Shown here piece after piece: positions 54,361-63,979 of a stretch of 64,000 nt of DNA. A program made the translations under genes and the position numbers. The stretch spans positions 1,427 through 65,426 of the forward strand of contig NZ_JHWX01000013.1 of assembly GCF_000621965.1 (NCBI RefSeq), in the 5' to 3' direction. This DNA is from Methanobrevibacter wolinii SH. GTDB taxonomy: Archaea > Methanobacteriota > Methanobacteria > Methanobacteriales > Methanobacteriaceae. Every line of letters starts with the position of its first letter. The stretch's first letter is position 1. The notes under the pieces are model-generated. The model saw only the letters and a list, made by a program, of their open reading frames with translations. It made no database searches and was not told the DNA's origin.

Positions 54361-55089
54361 TTATCCAAATAATGATCCAAATCCTTTAGTTGATAATAAT
54401 CCAACAAAGTCTCCTTTTGGAGCCATTACAATATTTCCTTTTGAGTATTGGTCAAGTGCAGTTTGAACCATTGCAGCTTTTTTACTTGGATCTTTAGTTG
54501 CATTCGCCAATGCTTTAGTTAACATTAATACAGAGTTACCTCTAGTATTTTTAGCATTGTATTGCTCTTCACGTACTATACTAATTGAACTTGTATTAAC
54601 TTTTTTTCCATCAACATATAATGGTCCTGCAGAATTCATGATTGCATTCATTGCTTCTGTATTAACAGCTACAACTGCATCAATTTTAACATGAGTGTTA
54701 TATTCTACAATTTCTTTAGCATTTTCCATGGATTCTGTGGTATTATTATACCAAAATGAATCGTGAAGTAACATCTTAGATCCAGCACCTTGTGCTTGTG
54801 CTTCGGCAGGTTCGGCTTTAGTTGGGTGAGTCATACCATGAGGATAGACAGCAGTATAATTTTTGACAGTTCCATTTTGTAAATGGACAATAAATGCCAT
54901 ATCACATGCTCCCATTCCTGGACGTTTTTCACCTTCATCAATAGCACAGACAAGAACATTTTTATCACCATGTGCTAGTTCACCAGAAGGTTGGCCTCCT
55001 CCTAAGAAGAGTGTACCGGCTAATACTGCAACCATACCAACTAATATTACTATTAATATTGCAATAATTAGTTTTTTAGTTCTTCTCAT
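54361..55089 (-). CDS. DUF4012 domain membrane-anchored protein
   Basis: 242 aa. A basic N-terminus (RRTKK) and one hydrophobic helix (about residues 7-29) anchor an external domain that I recognise as DUF4012. Landmarks are NVLVCAIDEGEKRPGMGACDMAFIVHLQNGTVKNY, VYPHGMTHPT, KMLLHDSFWYNN, IDAVVAVNTEAMNAIM and TRGNSVLMLTKALA. DUF4012 proteins are distantly related to LytR-CpsA-Psr enzymes, so a role in cell-wall assembly is possible but unproven. The frame extends to GTG 55098; ATG 55089 is chosen. Base composition is clearly richer in G+C than its neighbours, in line with high expression. Confidence 0.8.
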   Translation of the reverse strand: MRRTKKLIIAILIVILVGMVAVLAGTLFLGGGQPSGELAHGDKNVLVCAIDEGEKRPGMGACDMAFIVHLQNGTVKNYTAVYPHGMTHPTKAEPAEAQAQGAGSKMLLHDSFWYNNTTESMENAKEIVEYNTHVKIDAVVAVNTEAMNAIMNSAGPLYVDGKKVNTSSISIVREEQYNAKNTRGNSVLMLTKALANATKDPSKKAAMVQTALDQYSKGNIVMAPKGDFVGLLSTKGFGSLFG

Positions 55090-55565
55090 ATTTCTCACTT
55101 AAAAATTTTTCATGACTCAACATTATTATACAACAAAATATAATTTTTTAATTAAAAAATTCATTTATTAGTAAATAAATTAAATCTTAGTTATTTTATA
55201 TTTTTTATTAAATATAAATATTATTACTTTTTTATAAAGTGTGCTTGAATTTCTACTTTGATTTTAAATTTGAATAGATTAACATAATTTAATCTAGTGC
55301 CTTTTTTGTATAGAATTTCATAATTTTTAATCTTTTTTAAGAAAGTTTAACTTGTAAATTTAAGTTAATTTTTATATATATTATGAATTTAATTAATCTA
55401 TTATATTTATATTTTTTTATAATAAATTCTTTGATTTTTATGATATTTGTTTAGTTTATATCTAAATCTTTAAACATATCTCTATTTTTTATTATTTTTA
55501 CTTACTTTATTTTTAAATATAAATTAATAATTAAATTTATTAATTTTAAAAATAATTTTAATATA
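55090..55565. other. AT-rich divergent region before mtxX
   Basis: 476 bp between DUF4012 (minus) and mtxX (plus). It presumably contains both promoters. No dyad, repeat copy or small gene stands out. Confidence 0.25.
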
Positions 55566-56321
55566 ATGATAAGAATTACAGTTGGTCTTGGGAAAAATAA
55601 GAATATTGTTAAAGCTTGTTCTATTTTAAATAAAAAAACTAATCTTAATATTAATATTGTTAAAAATGATGAAGAACTTATTTCTGCAATTTATGATGAT
55701 AATATTGATGGTGTAGTACGAGGATCACTTCCTGCATCAGGTGTAATTAAAAATCTTAAGAATAAAAGTTCTAATAAAATAAATAGGGCAACATTTATTC
55801 ATTCTAAAGAATATGAATTTTTAATCTTACCTGTAGGAATAGATGAAGGAAAAACTATTGAAGATAAAGTAACTTTAGCTAAGCAAGCAAGTGAATTTCT
55901 TTTAAAACTTAATCTTTCACCAAAAATAGCTATTTTATCTGGTGGGAGATCTGATGATTATGGTCGAACTAAAGAAATAGATAATATGCTTAATGAAAGT
56001 TCTAAACTTTATGATATTCTTTCTAATGAATTTAATAAAGATGAAAAATTTAAGAATATTAATTATTCTATTAAGAATTATAATATATTAATTGAACAAG
56101 CAATTAATGATAAAAATAATATTATAATTGCACCTAATGGTATTATTGGTAATTATATATTTAGAATCCTTGTTTTATTATGTAAATGGCCAAGTTATGG
56201 TGGTGTAACTTTAGGTATTAATAATATTTATATTGATACTAGTCGTGATCAGACTGTTGAAGGTTATGTTAGAAGTATTGAATTAGCATATCGTTTAGCT
56301 TCTCTTAAAAATAATGAATAA
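55566..56321 (+). CDS. mtxX: Methanogenesis marker protein 4 (MtxX)
   Basis: 251 aa. A family confined to methanogens and related archaea and used as a methanogenesis marker, with a phosphotransacetylase-like fold. It was named as a putative methyltransferase but has no proven activity. Visible landmarks are ITVGLGKNKNIVKAC at the start, DGVVRGSLPASGVIKNL, FLILPVGIDEGKTIEDKV, IAILSGGRSDDYGRT, NIIIAPNGIIGNYIFRIL and DTSRDQTVEGYVRSIELA at the end. The length is normal. The ATG at 55566 has little ribosome-binding site, so it may be read from a leaderless transcript. Confidence 0.92.
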   Translation: MIRITVGLGKNKNIVKACSILNKKTNLNINIVKNDEELISAIYDDNIDGVVRGSLPASGVIKNLKNKSSNKINRATFIHSKEYEFLILPVGIDEGKTIEDKVTLAKQASEFLLKLNLSPKIAILSGGRSDDYGRTKEIDNMLNESSKLYDILSNEFNKDEKFKNINYSIKNYNILIEQAINDKNNIIIAPNGIIGNYIFRILVLLCKWPSYGGVTLGINNIYIDTSRDQTVEGYVRSIELAYRLASLKNNE

Positions 56322-56568
56322 TAATTTTAATAATATTTTATTTTAATTTTTTTGACTTTTTTTTAATATTTTATTTATTTTCTTAAATTTATAGATAAGT
56401 ATATTATAAATTAAGAAACAAATATTATAGTAATTATATATTTTTTTAAAGTTTTCTAAAATCTTATTGTAATTATATAATATTTTTTTAAATATTATAA
56501 TAGATTATAAACTTATAATTTAATATTAATTCAATAGGATACATTAAAAATGAAAAAAAGGAATAAAT

Positions 56569-57333
56569 ATGGTTGCTCAATTTATTTATGATATATATGA
56601 ATGGTATCTTATGAAACACTTAGATTCAAGTAACATGCCTAAACACATTGCTATTATTATGGATGGTAATCGTAGATATAGTAAAATACAAGGGAATATT
56701 GATGTTGTTAAAGGTCATGAAATGGGTGTAGGTACTTTAGAGAAATTATTAGATTGGAGTATTGATTTAGGTATTAAAATTATCACTGTATATGCTTTTT
56801 CTACAGAAAATTTTAATAGACCTAAGCATGAAGTAGAAGGTTTAATGGACCTTTTTGTTAAAAATTTTAAACGTTTAGTTACTCATGAAAAAATACATAA
56901 ATATCATATTAAAGTTCAGGTTGTTGGAAGAACTGATTTATTACCTGATAGAGTAAAAGAAGCTATTAATGAAGCAGAAGAATCAACTAAAGATTATACT
57001 GATAGATTATTTAATCTTGCAATTGGTTATGATGGAAGACTTGAAATTGTTGATGCTGTTAAAAAAATATATAAAGATATTGAAGCAGGAAATATTAGTA
57101 TAGATGATGTTGATGAAGATTTAATTAGTAAAAACCTTTATACTGCTGGTTTAGAAGATCCAAATCTTATTATTAGAACTAGTGGTGAAGAAAGGTTAAG
57201 TGGTTTCTTACTATGGCAATCTTCTTATTCTGAATTATATTTCTGTGATAGTTTATGGCCAGAATTTAGAAAAACTGACTTTTTAAGAGCTATACGTGAT
57301 TATCAATCAAGAGATAGACGTTTTGGTACATAG
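56569..57333 (+). CDS. uppS: Cis-prenyltransferase (polyprenyl diphosphate synthase, UppS type)
   Basis: 254 aa. Elongates an allylic diphosphate with isopentenyl diphosphate to long cis-polyprenyl lipid carriers for glycan and pseudomurein precursors. The catalytic Asp lies in [14 protein letters not shown] (about residues 26-39), with [17 protein letters not shown] and the C-terminal [19 protein letters not shown] plus [12 protein letters not shown]. Archaeal members act on geranylgeranyl diphosphate. The 15 residues before the core domain are helical; the ATG at 56569 follows AAAAAGGAAT. The gene lies between mtxX and tatD in the same direction, with long gaps. Confidence 0.95.
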   Translation: MVAQFIYDIYEWYLMKHLDSSNMPKHIAIIMDGNRRYSKIQGNIDVVKGHEMGVGTLEKLLDWSIDLGIKIITVYAFSTENFNRPKHEVEGLMDLFVKNFKRLVTHEKIHKYHIKVQVVGRTDLLPDRVKEAINEAEESTKDYTDRLFNLAIGYDGRLEIVDAVKKIYKDIEAGNISIDDVDEDLISKNLYTAGLEDPNLIIRTSGEERLSGFLLWQSSYSELYFCDSLWPEFRKTDFLRAIRDYQSRDRRFGT

Positions 57334-57540
57334 TTTTTCTATTATATATTTTTATCTTTTTTTAAGATTTATTCAAAATCATTTAAGGTAAATATTTTAA
57401 ATTTAAGAACAATATTCTTTTTTAAAATTGAATTTTAAATAAAATGCATTTAATGGATTTTTTAGAATTTATTAAAGTTTGTATTTTGGTATAATTTTTT
57501 CATAACTTTAATAATATTTTTTTAATCTTTTTAATGGTTT

Positions 57541-57745
57541 TTATATAAGTTTTAGGTATTTTTAATAGTTTTTTTAATTTTTTAAGTGATTTTATATAGG
57601 TTTTATGTATTTATTTTTTAATCTTAAATTTAAAATGATTTAATATAGTTTTAGGTATTTTTTAATAGTTTAAGTGATTATATAGGTTTTAGATATTTTT
57701 AATAGTATTTTTAATCATTAGATGCTTTGATATAGATTTTAGTTA
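57541..57745 (+). repeat. Degenerate T-rich array, period about 50 bp, between uppS and tatD
   Basis: TATAxGTTTTAGGTATTTTT-type blocks start near 57543, 57593, 57643, 57681 and 57731 (steps 50, 50, 38, 50). It continues almost to the tatD ribosome-binding site. The remainder of 57334-57768 is U-rich sequence after uppS. Confidence 0.55.
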
Positions 57746-57768
57746 AGTATTTTTTTTAAGTGATTTTT

Positions 57769-58533
57769 ATGATTGATACACATTGTCATATAGATTTTGA
57801 AGAATATGATGAAGATCGTGATGAGGTTATTAATAGAGCAAAACAAGTTCTTGATTATATAATTGACTCTGGAACTAATCCAATTAGTAATAAATATGTT
57901 GTTGAACTTTCTAAGAAATATTCTAATTTTTTATATCCAACTTATGGATATTATCCAGTTTCATCTGAAAAAAGAACTAATGATGAAATCAATAGTGCTT
58001 ATGATTATTTAATTAATCATTTAGATGATTATGTTGCAATTGGTGAAGTTGGAATGGATTATTTTTTTGTAAGAGATAAAAGTTTAAGAGAAAAGCAGAA
58101 AAAAGTTTTTACTGGTTTTGTTGAAATAGCTAATGAATATGAAAAACCATTACTTATTCATGGGCGAAATTGTGATAAAAAAGTATTAAACATTGTAAAT
58201 GATTATGAAAATATTCCTTATGTAATTTTTCATTGTTTTAGTGGTAGTTTAAAAACTGCAAAACGAATTATGGAACATGATAATTATTTTATGAGTTTTT
58301 CAACTATGGTATGTTATTCTAAACATCATCAAGATTTAATAAAAGATATTCCAGTGGAGAATATCGTTGTTGAAACTGATAGTCCTTTTCTTGCTTTAAC
58401 TAAAGAAGAAAGAAATGAACCTGCCTTTGTACTTAGAGGAGCTAAGAAAATTTCTGAAATTAAAAATATTTCATATGATTATGTAGATGAAGTAACTACT
58501 TATAATGCAAAAAAAGTTTTTGGTCTTAAATAA
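57769..58533 (+). CDS. TatD family metal-dependent hydrolase
   Basis: 254 aa. A TIM-barrel nuclease/hydrolase of the TatD family: IDTHCHIDFEEYDEDR (HxH metal ligands, residues 4-6), AIGEVGMDYF (Glu), KPLLIHGRNCDKK (His), VIFHCFSGSLKTAKRI (His) and VVETDSPFL (Asp) are all present. Family enzymes act as 3'-5' exonucleases or deoxyribonucleases, and the substrate here is unknown. The frame begins with a GTG at 57760 that belongs to AAGTGATTTTT; ATG 57769 is used. Confidence 0.93.
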   Translation: MIDTHCHIDFEEYDEDRDEVINRAKQVLDYIIDSGTNPISNKYVVELSKKYSNFLYPTYGYYPVSSEKRTNDEINSAYDYLINHLDDYVAIGEVGMDYFFVRDKSLREKQKKVFTGFVEIANEYEKPLLIHGRNCDKKVLNIVNDYENIPYVIFHCFSGSLKTAKRIMEHDNYFMSFSTMVCYSKHHQDLIKDIPVENIVVETDSPFLALTKEERNEPAFVLRGAKKISEIKNISYDYVDEVTTYNAKKVFGLK

Positions 58534-58599
58534 TTAAAATTTCTTTTATTATTTTTAATTTATCTTTTAAATTTTTAATTTAATTATTCATTTTTTTAA

Positions 58600-58800
58600 T
58601 TTAATTTTATTTTCTTAATTCTATTGTGATTTATTTTTATTAATTATAATTTAGTTTTCTAAATTTTATTAATACTTATTTTTGTATTTTTAGTTTATTT
58701 TTTTGAATTTTATTAATACTTATTATTGTTTTTGTTTTTTGTATTTTGAGTTTGGTTTTTTAAATTCTATTAATAGCTATTTTTCTATTCTGATTTTTAT
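58600..58800 (+). repeat. Degenerate T-rich array, period 44-57 bp, after tatD
   Basis: AATTxTATTAATACTTATTT-like blocks near 58617, 58662, 58706 and 58763. It lies in the 473-bp gap 58534-59006 that otherwise holds only AT-rich sequence and the aspS promoter. Confidence 0.45.
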
Positions 58801-59006
58801 AATTAAAATTTAATTTTAATTTTTATAATAATAATTAAATACCTTTTTAATTAAAAGTTTATAAATTAAAAGAATTAATATTATATATGTATGAAATAAT
58901 TCATTAATTCTATTTTTTAGAAAATAGTTTTAAATATCTTATTTAAAGATACTTTTCATTGAATTATATTATTCTTATTATTTTTTTATACTATGAGGTG
59001 AATTAA

Positions 59007-60323
59007 GTGGAATACTTATTAAAAGACTTAAGAAGAACCCATTATACTTCTGATGTTAATGAAGATGTTATTGACCAGGAAGTAACAATTATGGGATGGG
59101 TTCATGAAATTCGTGATTTAGGTGGAATTATATTTCTACTTATTAGAGATTTTAAAGGTTTGATACAAGTTACTGCACCAAGTAAAAAAGTATCAGCTGA
59201 AATTTTAGAAGATATTAGATCACTTAGAAAAGAATCTGTTGTAGCAGTTAAAGGTAAAGTTCAATCTTCTGGAAAAGCACCAAATGGTGTCGAAATTATT
59301 CCATCTGAAATTACTGTTTTAAATATGGCTAATCAACCATTACCATTAGATCCAACAGAAAAAGTTAAAGCAGAAATGGATACTAGATTAAATTCAAGAT
59401 TTTTAGATTTAAGAAAACCTGGTGTAAGTGCAATTTTCAAAATTAAAAATCAATTTTATAAATCTGCACGTCAATATTTCTATGATCATGATGTTATTGA
59501 AATTCAAACTCCTAAACTTGTAGCTTCAGCTACTGAAGGTGGAACTGAACTTTTCCCAATTACTTACTTTGAAAGAGAAGCTTTCCTTGGACAATCTCCT
59601 CAATTATATAAACAAATGATGATGTCTGCAGGATTTGATAAAGTATTTGAAATTGGTCAAATATTTAGGGCAGAAGAACATGATACTTTAAGACATTTAA
59701 ATGAAGCTATTTCTATTGATATGGAAGCTTCTTTTATGGATGATGAAGATGTCATGAAAATATTAAATGAATTATTAGTAAAAGTAATTACTGATATTAA
59801 TGATAATTGTGCTGATGAATTAGAATTACTTGACCATAGTATTGAAGTTCCTAAAAAATTCGAAAGAATTGATTATGATAATGCTGTAGATCTTGTTAAT
59901 GAAGCAGGCGTTGAAATGGAATATGGTGAAGATTTATCTCGTGAAGGTGAAAAAGCTTTAGGTGAAGCAATGGGTGACTTCTATTTCTTAACTGGATGGC
60001 CTACTGCTATTAAACCATTTTATGTAATGCCTTATGAGAATAATCCTGAAAAATCTCATGCTTTTGATTTAATGTATAAAAATCTTGAATTATCTTCAGG
60101 AGCTACACGTATTCACCAATATGATCTTGTATTAAATCAATTAATTGAAAAAGATTTATCACCTGAATCTTTTGCTGCTTATCTTAAAGCATTTAAATAT
60201 GGTATGCCACCTCATGCAGGTTGGGGTCTTGGTGCTGACAGGGTAAACATGGTATTAACTGGTGTTGAAAATATTAGGGAAACTGTACTCTTCCCAAGAG
60301 ACAGACATCGATTAACTCCTTAG
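59007..60323 (+). CDS. aspS: Aspartyl-tRNA synthetase, archaeal type
   Basis: 438 aa. A class II synthetase for tRNA-Asp; archaeal enzymes of this kind often also charge tRNA-Asn. The N-terminal OB-fold anticodon domain covers about 1-105 ([19 protein letters not shown]). The catalytic part has motif 2-like [21 protein letters not shown] and motif 3 [15 protein letters not shown] near the end, with RHRLTP as last residues. The start is GTG: GAGGTGAAT lies just before GTG 59007. A hairpin straddles the stop codon. This is the short archaeal form without the bacterial insertion domain. Confidence 0.96.
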   Translation: MEYLLKDLRRTHYTSDVNEDVIDQEVTIMGWVHEIRDLGGIIFLLIRDFKGLIQVTAPSKKVSAEILEDIRSLRKESVVAVKGKVQSSGKAPNGVEIIPSEITVLNMANQPLPLDPTEKVKAEMDTRLNSRFLDLRKPGVSAIFKIKNQFYKSARQYFYDHDVIEIQTPKLVASATEGGTELFPITYFEREAFLGQSPQLYKQMMMSAGFDKVFEIGQIFRAEEHDTLRHLNEAISIDMEASFMDDEDVMKILNELLVKVITDINDNCADELELLDHSIEVPKKFERIDYDNAVDLVNEAGVEMEYGEDLSREGEKALGEAMGDFYFLTGWPTAIKPFYVMPYENNPEKSHAFDLMYKNLELSSGATRIHQYDLVLNQLIEKDLSPESFAAYLKAFKYGMPPHAGWGLGADRVNMVLTGVENIRETVLFPRDRHRLTP

Positions 60324-60362
60324 GTTTAATACCTAAGGTTTTACTTACTTTTTTTTATTTTT
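60318..60362 (+). terminator. Intrinsic-terminator-like hairpin at the aspS stop codon
   Basis: CCTTAGGT (60318-60325) and ACCTAAGG (60331-60338) form a perfect 8-bp stem with a 5-nt loop, followed by TTTTACTTAC and a run of T. The aspS stop TAG is inside the left arm. Bacterial-like hairpin plus U-tract architecture is uncommon in archaea. Confidence 0.65.
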
Positions 60363-60450
60363 TTTTTTTAAGATTTTACTTATATTTTAAAATCATTTAG
60401 AACTATATATTTATATATATGAATATATAAATATTATATTTGGTGATAAT

Positions 60451-61068
60451 ATGAAAGTTTTACTTGTAAATGGAAGCCCTCATAGGGATGGATGTACTAA
60501 TGAAGCATTATCTATTATAAAAGAAGAATTAGCAAAATTTAATGTTGATAGTGAAATATTTTGGATAGGTAATAGACAAGTACGTGGTTGTATTGCATGT
60601 CAGAAATGTATTGAAGATGGTATGTGTAACTTTACTGATGACTGTGCAAATGATCTAACAAAAGCAATCTTAGATTCTGATGGTTTAATTATAGGTTCTC
60701 CAGTATATTTTGCAGGTCCTAATGGTGCGCTTTGTGCATTACTTGACAGGGTATTTTACCATAATGCTAAACGATTTTCATTTAAACCTGCCGCATCTAT
60801 TGTAAGTTGTAGACGTGGAGGATCCACTGCTAGTTTCGATAGATTGAATAAATACTTCACTATTTCTAACATGCCTATTGTAAGTAGTCAATACTGGAAT
60901 GGGGTTCATGGTAATACTCCAGAGGAAGTAAGATTAGATAAAGAAGGTCTTCAAATTATGAGAACATTAGCAAGAAATATGGTATGGATGTTAAAATCAT
61001 TTACTCATGAAGAAACTCCTAAAATGGAAGCTCCAATTTCTACTAATTTCATAAGACCTATGAAATAA
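60451..61068 (+). CDS. Iron-sulfur flavoprotein / NADPH-dependent FMN reductase family
   Basis: 205 aa. A flavodoxin-like fold with the FMN phosphate loop VNGSPHRDGCTNEA (residues about 5-18) and SPVYFAGPNGALCALLDR. A compact cysteine motif, CIACQKCIEDGMC (C-x2-C-x2-C-x5-C, about residues 47-59), matches that binding the [4Fe-4S] cluster in methanogen iron-sulfur flavoprotein Isf. Isf reduces oxygen or peroxide or carries electrons from ferredoxin to FMN. The substrate here is not known. GGTGATAAT is the ribosome-binding site. It stands alone after aspS. Confidence 0.88.
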   Translation: MKVLLVNGSPHRDGCTNEALSIIKEELAKFNVDSEIFWIGNRQVRGCIACQKCIEDGMCNFTDDCANDLTKAILDSDGLIIGSPVYFAGPNGALCALLDRVFYHNAKRFSFKPAASIVSCRRGGSTASFDRLNKYFTISNMPIVSSQYWNGVHGNTPEEVRLDKEGLQIMRTLARNMVWMLKSFTHEETPKMEAPISTNFIRPMK

Positions 61069-61124
61069 TTTTAAAATAAAATTTTTAAGTAAATATCATA
61101 GTTTAAATTTATTATTTATATTTA

Positions 61125-61205
61125 GAATCTTTTGAAAATTATTTATAGAAATCTAATAATATACTGGTTTAAAATCAATTTAATAGCTTTATTCTAAATT
61201 TTAGA
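61125..61205. repeat. MITE-like dispersed repeat, copy 11 (left part)
   Basis: The left end GAATCTTTTGAAA and the family interior (GTTTAAAATCAATTTAATAG) are visible; the right end has been lost or diverged beyond recognition. Downstream of the flavoprotein gene. Confidence 0.5.
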
Positions 61206-61384
61206 CTATTTTTAAATAAATTTAATTTATTGAAATTCATTAATTTTTTTAATTTTAAAATAAGTGGTTTTTAATAAATTAATTAATTTTTAAAAAAAAG
61301 TTAATAAATGTATTTTACATTTATTAAATTAAAAATAGTCTTGAATAAAGTTTTTAATTAAAAGATATTAAGTATTCTTATTAT

Positions 61385-61490
61385 ATTATGAATAGAATTC
61401 TACATATTTTTAATTAGAAGATATACTCTAGTCTTTGTACTTTATGAATAGAATCTACATAAAATTTTTAATTAGAAGACCTTTAATTTC
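61385..61490. repeat. 56-bp direct duplication of the 3' end of the coiled-coil gene
   Basis: TATGAATAGAATTCTACAT (61386) and TATGAATAGAATCTACAT (61443) are followed by TTTTTAATTAGAAGA in both. The second copy contains the last codons and stop of the minus-strand gene ending at 61455. Confidence 0.65.
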
Positions 61491-61757
61491 ATTAAGAAGT
61501 TTAACTTGTTCAAGGTCATATTGATTAAGTTTTTCTAAATCTTCTTTAATTTTTTTATAATCTTCTATTTTTTTATCAAAATCTGTAACTTCATCAATAT
61601 TTGATATTGCATTTTCAAATTCATTTTCTTCTTCTGCTTCAATAGATCTTGTAATCTCATTTACAAGTTTTAATTGAGATCTACTTAATTTATTGGTTTT
61701 TGTAACTCCTTCTTTAATATCATCTAAATGCTGGAGAATTTCTTCAGATTTATCCAT
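61455..61757 (-). CDS. Small coiled-coil protein
   Basis: 100 aa, highly charged and almost wholly helical, with heptad-like hydrophobic spacing (EEILQHLDDIKEGVTKTNKL, DFDKKIEDYKKIKEDLEKL). It has no cysteine, no membrane segment and no known motif. A TGATTTTTATG start with AAAGGTGAT as ribosome-binding site fixes ATG 61757 rather than the longer frame from 61766. It lies 76 bp downstream of hisD on the same strand and may be co-transcribed, though a link to histidine synthesis is not implied. The 3' end is duplicated downstream. Confidence 0.6.
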   Translation of the reverse strand: MDKSEEILQHLDDIKEGVTKTNKLSRSQLKLVNEITRSIEAEEENEFENAISNIDEVTDFDKKIEDYKKIKEDLEKLNQYDLEQVKLLNEIKGLLIKNFM

Positions 61758-61833
61758 AAAAATCACCTTTAGATAAATAATTAAGTTAAGATTCTAATTT
61801 TAGTATTAATATGATTTTTTTTAAAATAAGAAT

Positions 61834-63108
61834 TTAATCTTTAAATCTTACTTTAACTGAATCTGCATGTGCAAAGAAACCTTCATATTCTGCAATAGGA
61901 AGGATAGTTTCTTTTAAGGTATTTAATCCCTCTTTTGTAATTTTTTGTACTGTAGGTTTTTTCAAGAAGTCTTCAGTAGAAAGTCCAGAATACATCCTTG
62001 CTCCAGCTCCTGTTGGTAATACGTGGTTAGTTCCACTACCATAGTCACCACATGCTACTGGTGCATAATTACCTAAAAATATTGAACCTGCATTATTAAT
62101 TTTACTTAAAGTATATTTATTATCTTTAGTTGCAATAATTAAATGTTCTGGTGCATATTTATTAGTTACATATATTCCTTCATCAATATCTTTTACAATA
62201 ACAATTTTTCCTCTTTTTGAAAGAGATGCTTCAATAATTTCTTTACGAACTGCTTTTTCGCTTATTTCTTTTATTTTTCTTTCAACTTCATATCCTAATT
62301 TTTCATTAGGTGTTACAAAGATACATGCTGCATTAGGATCATGTTCTGCTTGGGATAAAATATCATATGCAATAAATTCTGCATCATCTGTTTCATCTGC
62401 AAGTACTAAAAGTTCAGATGGTCCTGCAGGGAATTCAATATCTACATCACCATATACTAATTTTTTAGCTCCTGTAACAAAGATATTTCCAGGTCCTACA
62501 ATTTTATCTACTTTAGGTATTGTTTCAGAACCATATGCCATTGCACCAATAGCTTGTGCTCCACCTACCTTATATATTTCATCTGCTCCTGCAATATCAC
62601 TTGCAACAAGAATTGCATCCATTACTTTTCCATCTTTTCCAGGTGGTGTACAACATACGATTTTTTTAACTCCTGCTATTTTTGCAGGAATAACGGTCAT
62701 TAATATTGTTGATGGATATGCTGCTCTTCCACCAGGTATATAACATCCAACTGTTTCTAAAGGCCTAATTATTTGACCTGCTGTAATTCCATCTTTAATA
62801 TCCATTTTCCATTCTTCTGGAATTTCTGCTTTATGGAATTTTTTAATATTACTTGCAGCACTTTTAAGAGCTTCTATAAGATTATCATCAATATTTTTAT
62901 ATGCTTCTTTAATTTCTTCTTCTGAAACTTTCATATTTTCTAGTTTCACACCATCAAATTTTTCAGTGTATCCTAAAATAGCTTTATCTTTATTTTCTTT
63001 AATGTCTTCTAATATATCGTTGACTGTAGGTATTATTTTATTAATATCCTCTTCTGATCTTTTTATAATATCATTTAATTGATTTTCATTATACTTGATT
63101 AGTTTCAT
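61834..63108 (-). CDS. hisD: Histidinol dehydrogenase
   Basis: 424 aa, standard length. Catalyses the last two oxidations, histidinol to histidine, with NAD and zinc. Signatures: QIIRPLETVGCYIPGGRAAYPS (about residues 110-131), PAGPSELLVLADE, LLSQAEHDPNAA (zinc and catalytic residues; the conserved Glu-His pair of the family is in YAPEHLI near 318) and CGDYGSGTNHVLPT. GATATA precedes the ATG, with only a weak ribosome-binding site. No other his gene is adjacent, which agrees with scattered his genes in methanogens. Confidence 0.96.
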   Translation of the reverse strand: MKLIKYNENQLNDIIKRSEEDINKIIPTVNDILEDIKENKDKAILGYTEKFDGVKLENMKVSEEEIKEAYKNIDDNLIEALKSAASNIKKFHKAEIPEEWKMDIKDGITAGQIIRPLETVGCYIPGGRAAYPSTILMTVIPAKIAGVKKIVCCTPPGKDGKVMDAILVASDIAGADEIYKVGGAQAIGAMAYGSETIPKVDKIVGPGNIFVTGAKKLVYGDVDIEFPAGPSELLVLADETDDAEFIAYDILSQAEHDPNAACIFVTPNEKLGYEVERKIKEISEKAVRKEIIEASLSKRGKIVIVKDIDEGIYVTNKYAPEHLIIATKDNKYTLSKINNAGSIFLGNYAPVACGDYGSGTNHVLPTGAGARMYSGLSTEDFLKKPTVQKITKEGLNTLKETILPIAEYEGFFAHADSVKVRFKD

Positions 63109-63979
63109 TATATCACTTTTATAAGAATAAATTATTATTTTTATTAATTTAAATTTTGTATTTTTTATTAATTATATATTATTATATTATGTTTATTTTT
63201 TAAATTTTAATTGTAGTTTTGATTTTTTTATTTGAGTTTTTGTTTATAATTTTGGTTTTTTTTTATTTGGGGTTTTATTTTTTTGAGTTTTGATTTTGTT
63301 CAAATTTTTATTTAATGTTTTGAATATATTTTCTATTAAAATAATTTTTAAAAATTAAATTTAATATTTTCTTTTATTTCTAATAATATTTTTTATATAT
63401 TCTTATTTTTTTATTTTAGCTATTTAAATTATTATTTTTTAATATTTATATTATTAAATTATTTTTATTTTTTAAATAAGTTTTTTTAAATTCTTTTATT
63501 TTTTTAATTATATCTTTAATTATTTTTCTAATTTTTTCTTATTTTTAAATTCAGTTCAATATAACATAACATTTATAAATATAAAAATCTTATATAAGAC
63601 TATACAGAATTAATTAAAATTAACTATTTTATTTTTTAATAAATCAGTTTATTATTGATAGAATATTTATATAATATTAAATTAGTTCATAGTTTTATTA
63701 AATATTTAAAATTAGATATTAATTCTTTAATTATGGATTATATTTATATTAATTTTGAATATTTTTTGGTTTGATATATTAAATGTTATATTAAATCATT
63801 TTAGTACAATTTTGATAATCATTTTTTTGATTATTTTAAATTTCAATTATTATTTATAATTATCTAAAATTGTTTAATAATACAATAGTTGATATAATTA
63901 AGAAATAGTTATATTAAATATCATTACATAATTAATGGAGAAAATTTTCATTAATATATGAACATTGGAAGTGTTTTTT
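63109..63979. other. Long AT-rich divergent gap
   Basis: 871 bp between hisD (minus) and a gene starting at 63980 (plus). T-rich blocks such as GTTTTGATTTTTTTATTTGAG recur near 63213-63300. No gene, MITE copy or convincing structured RNA was recognised. Confidence 0.3.
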
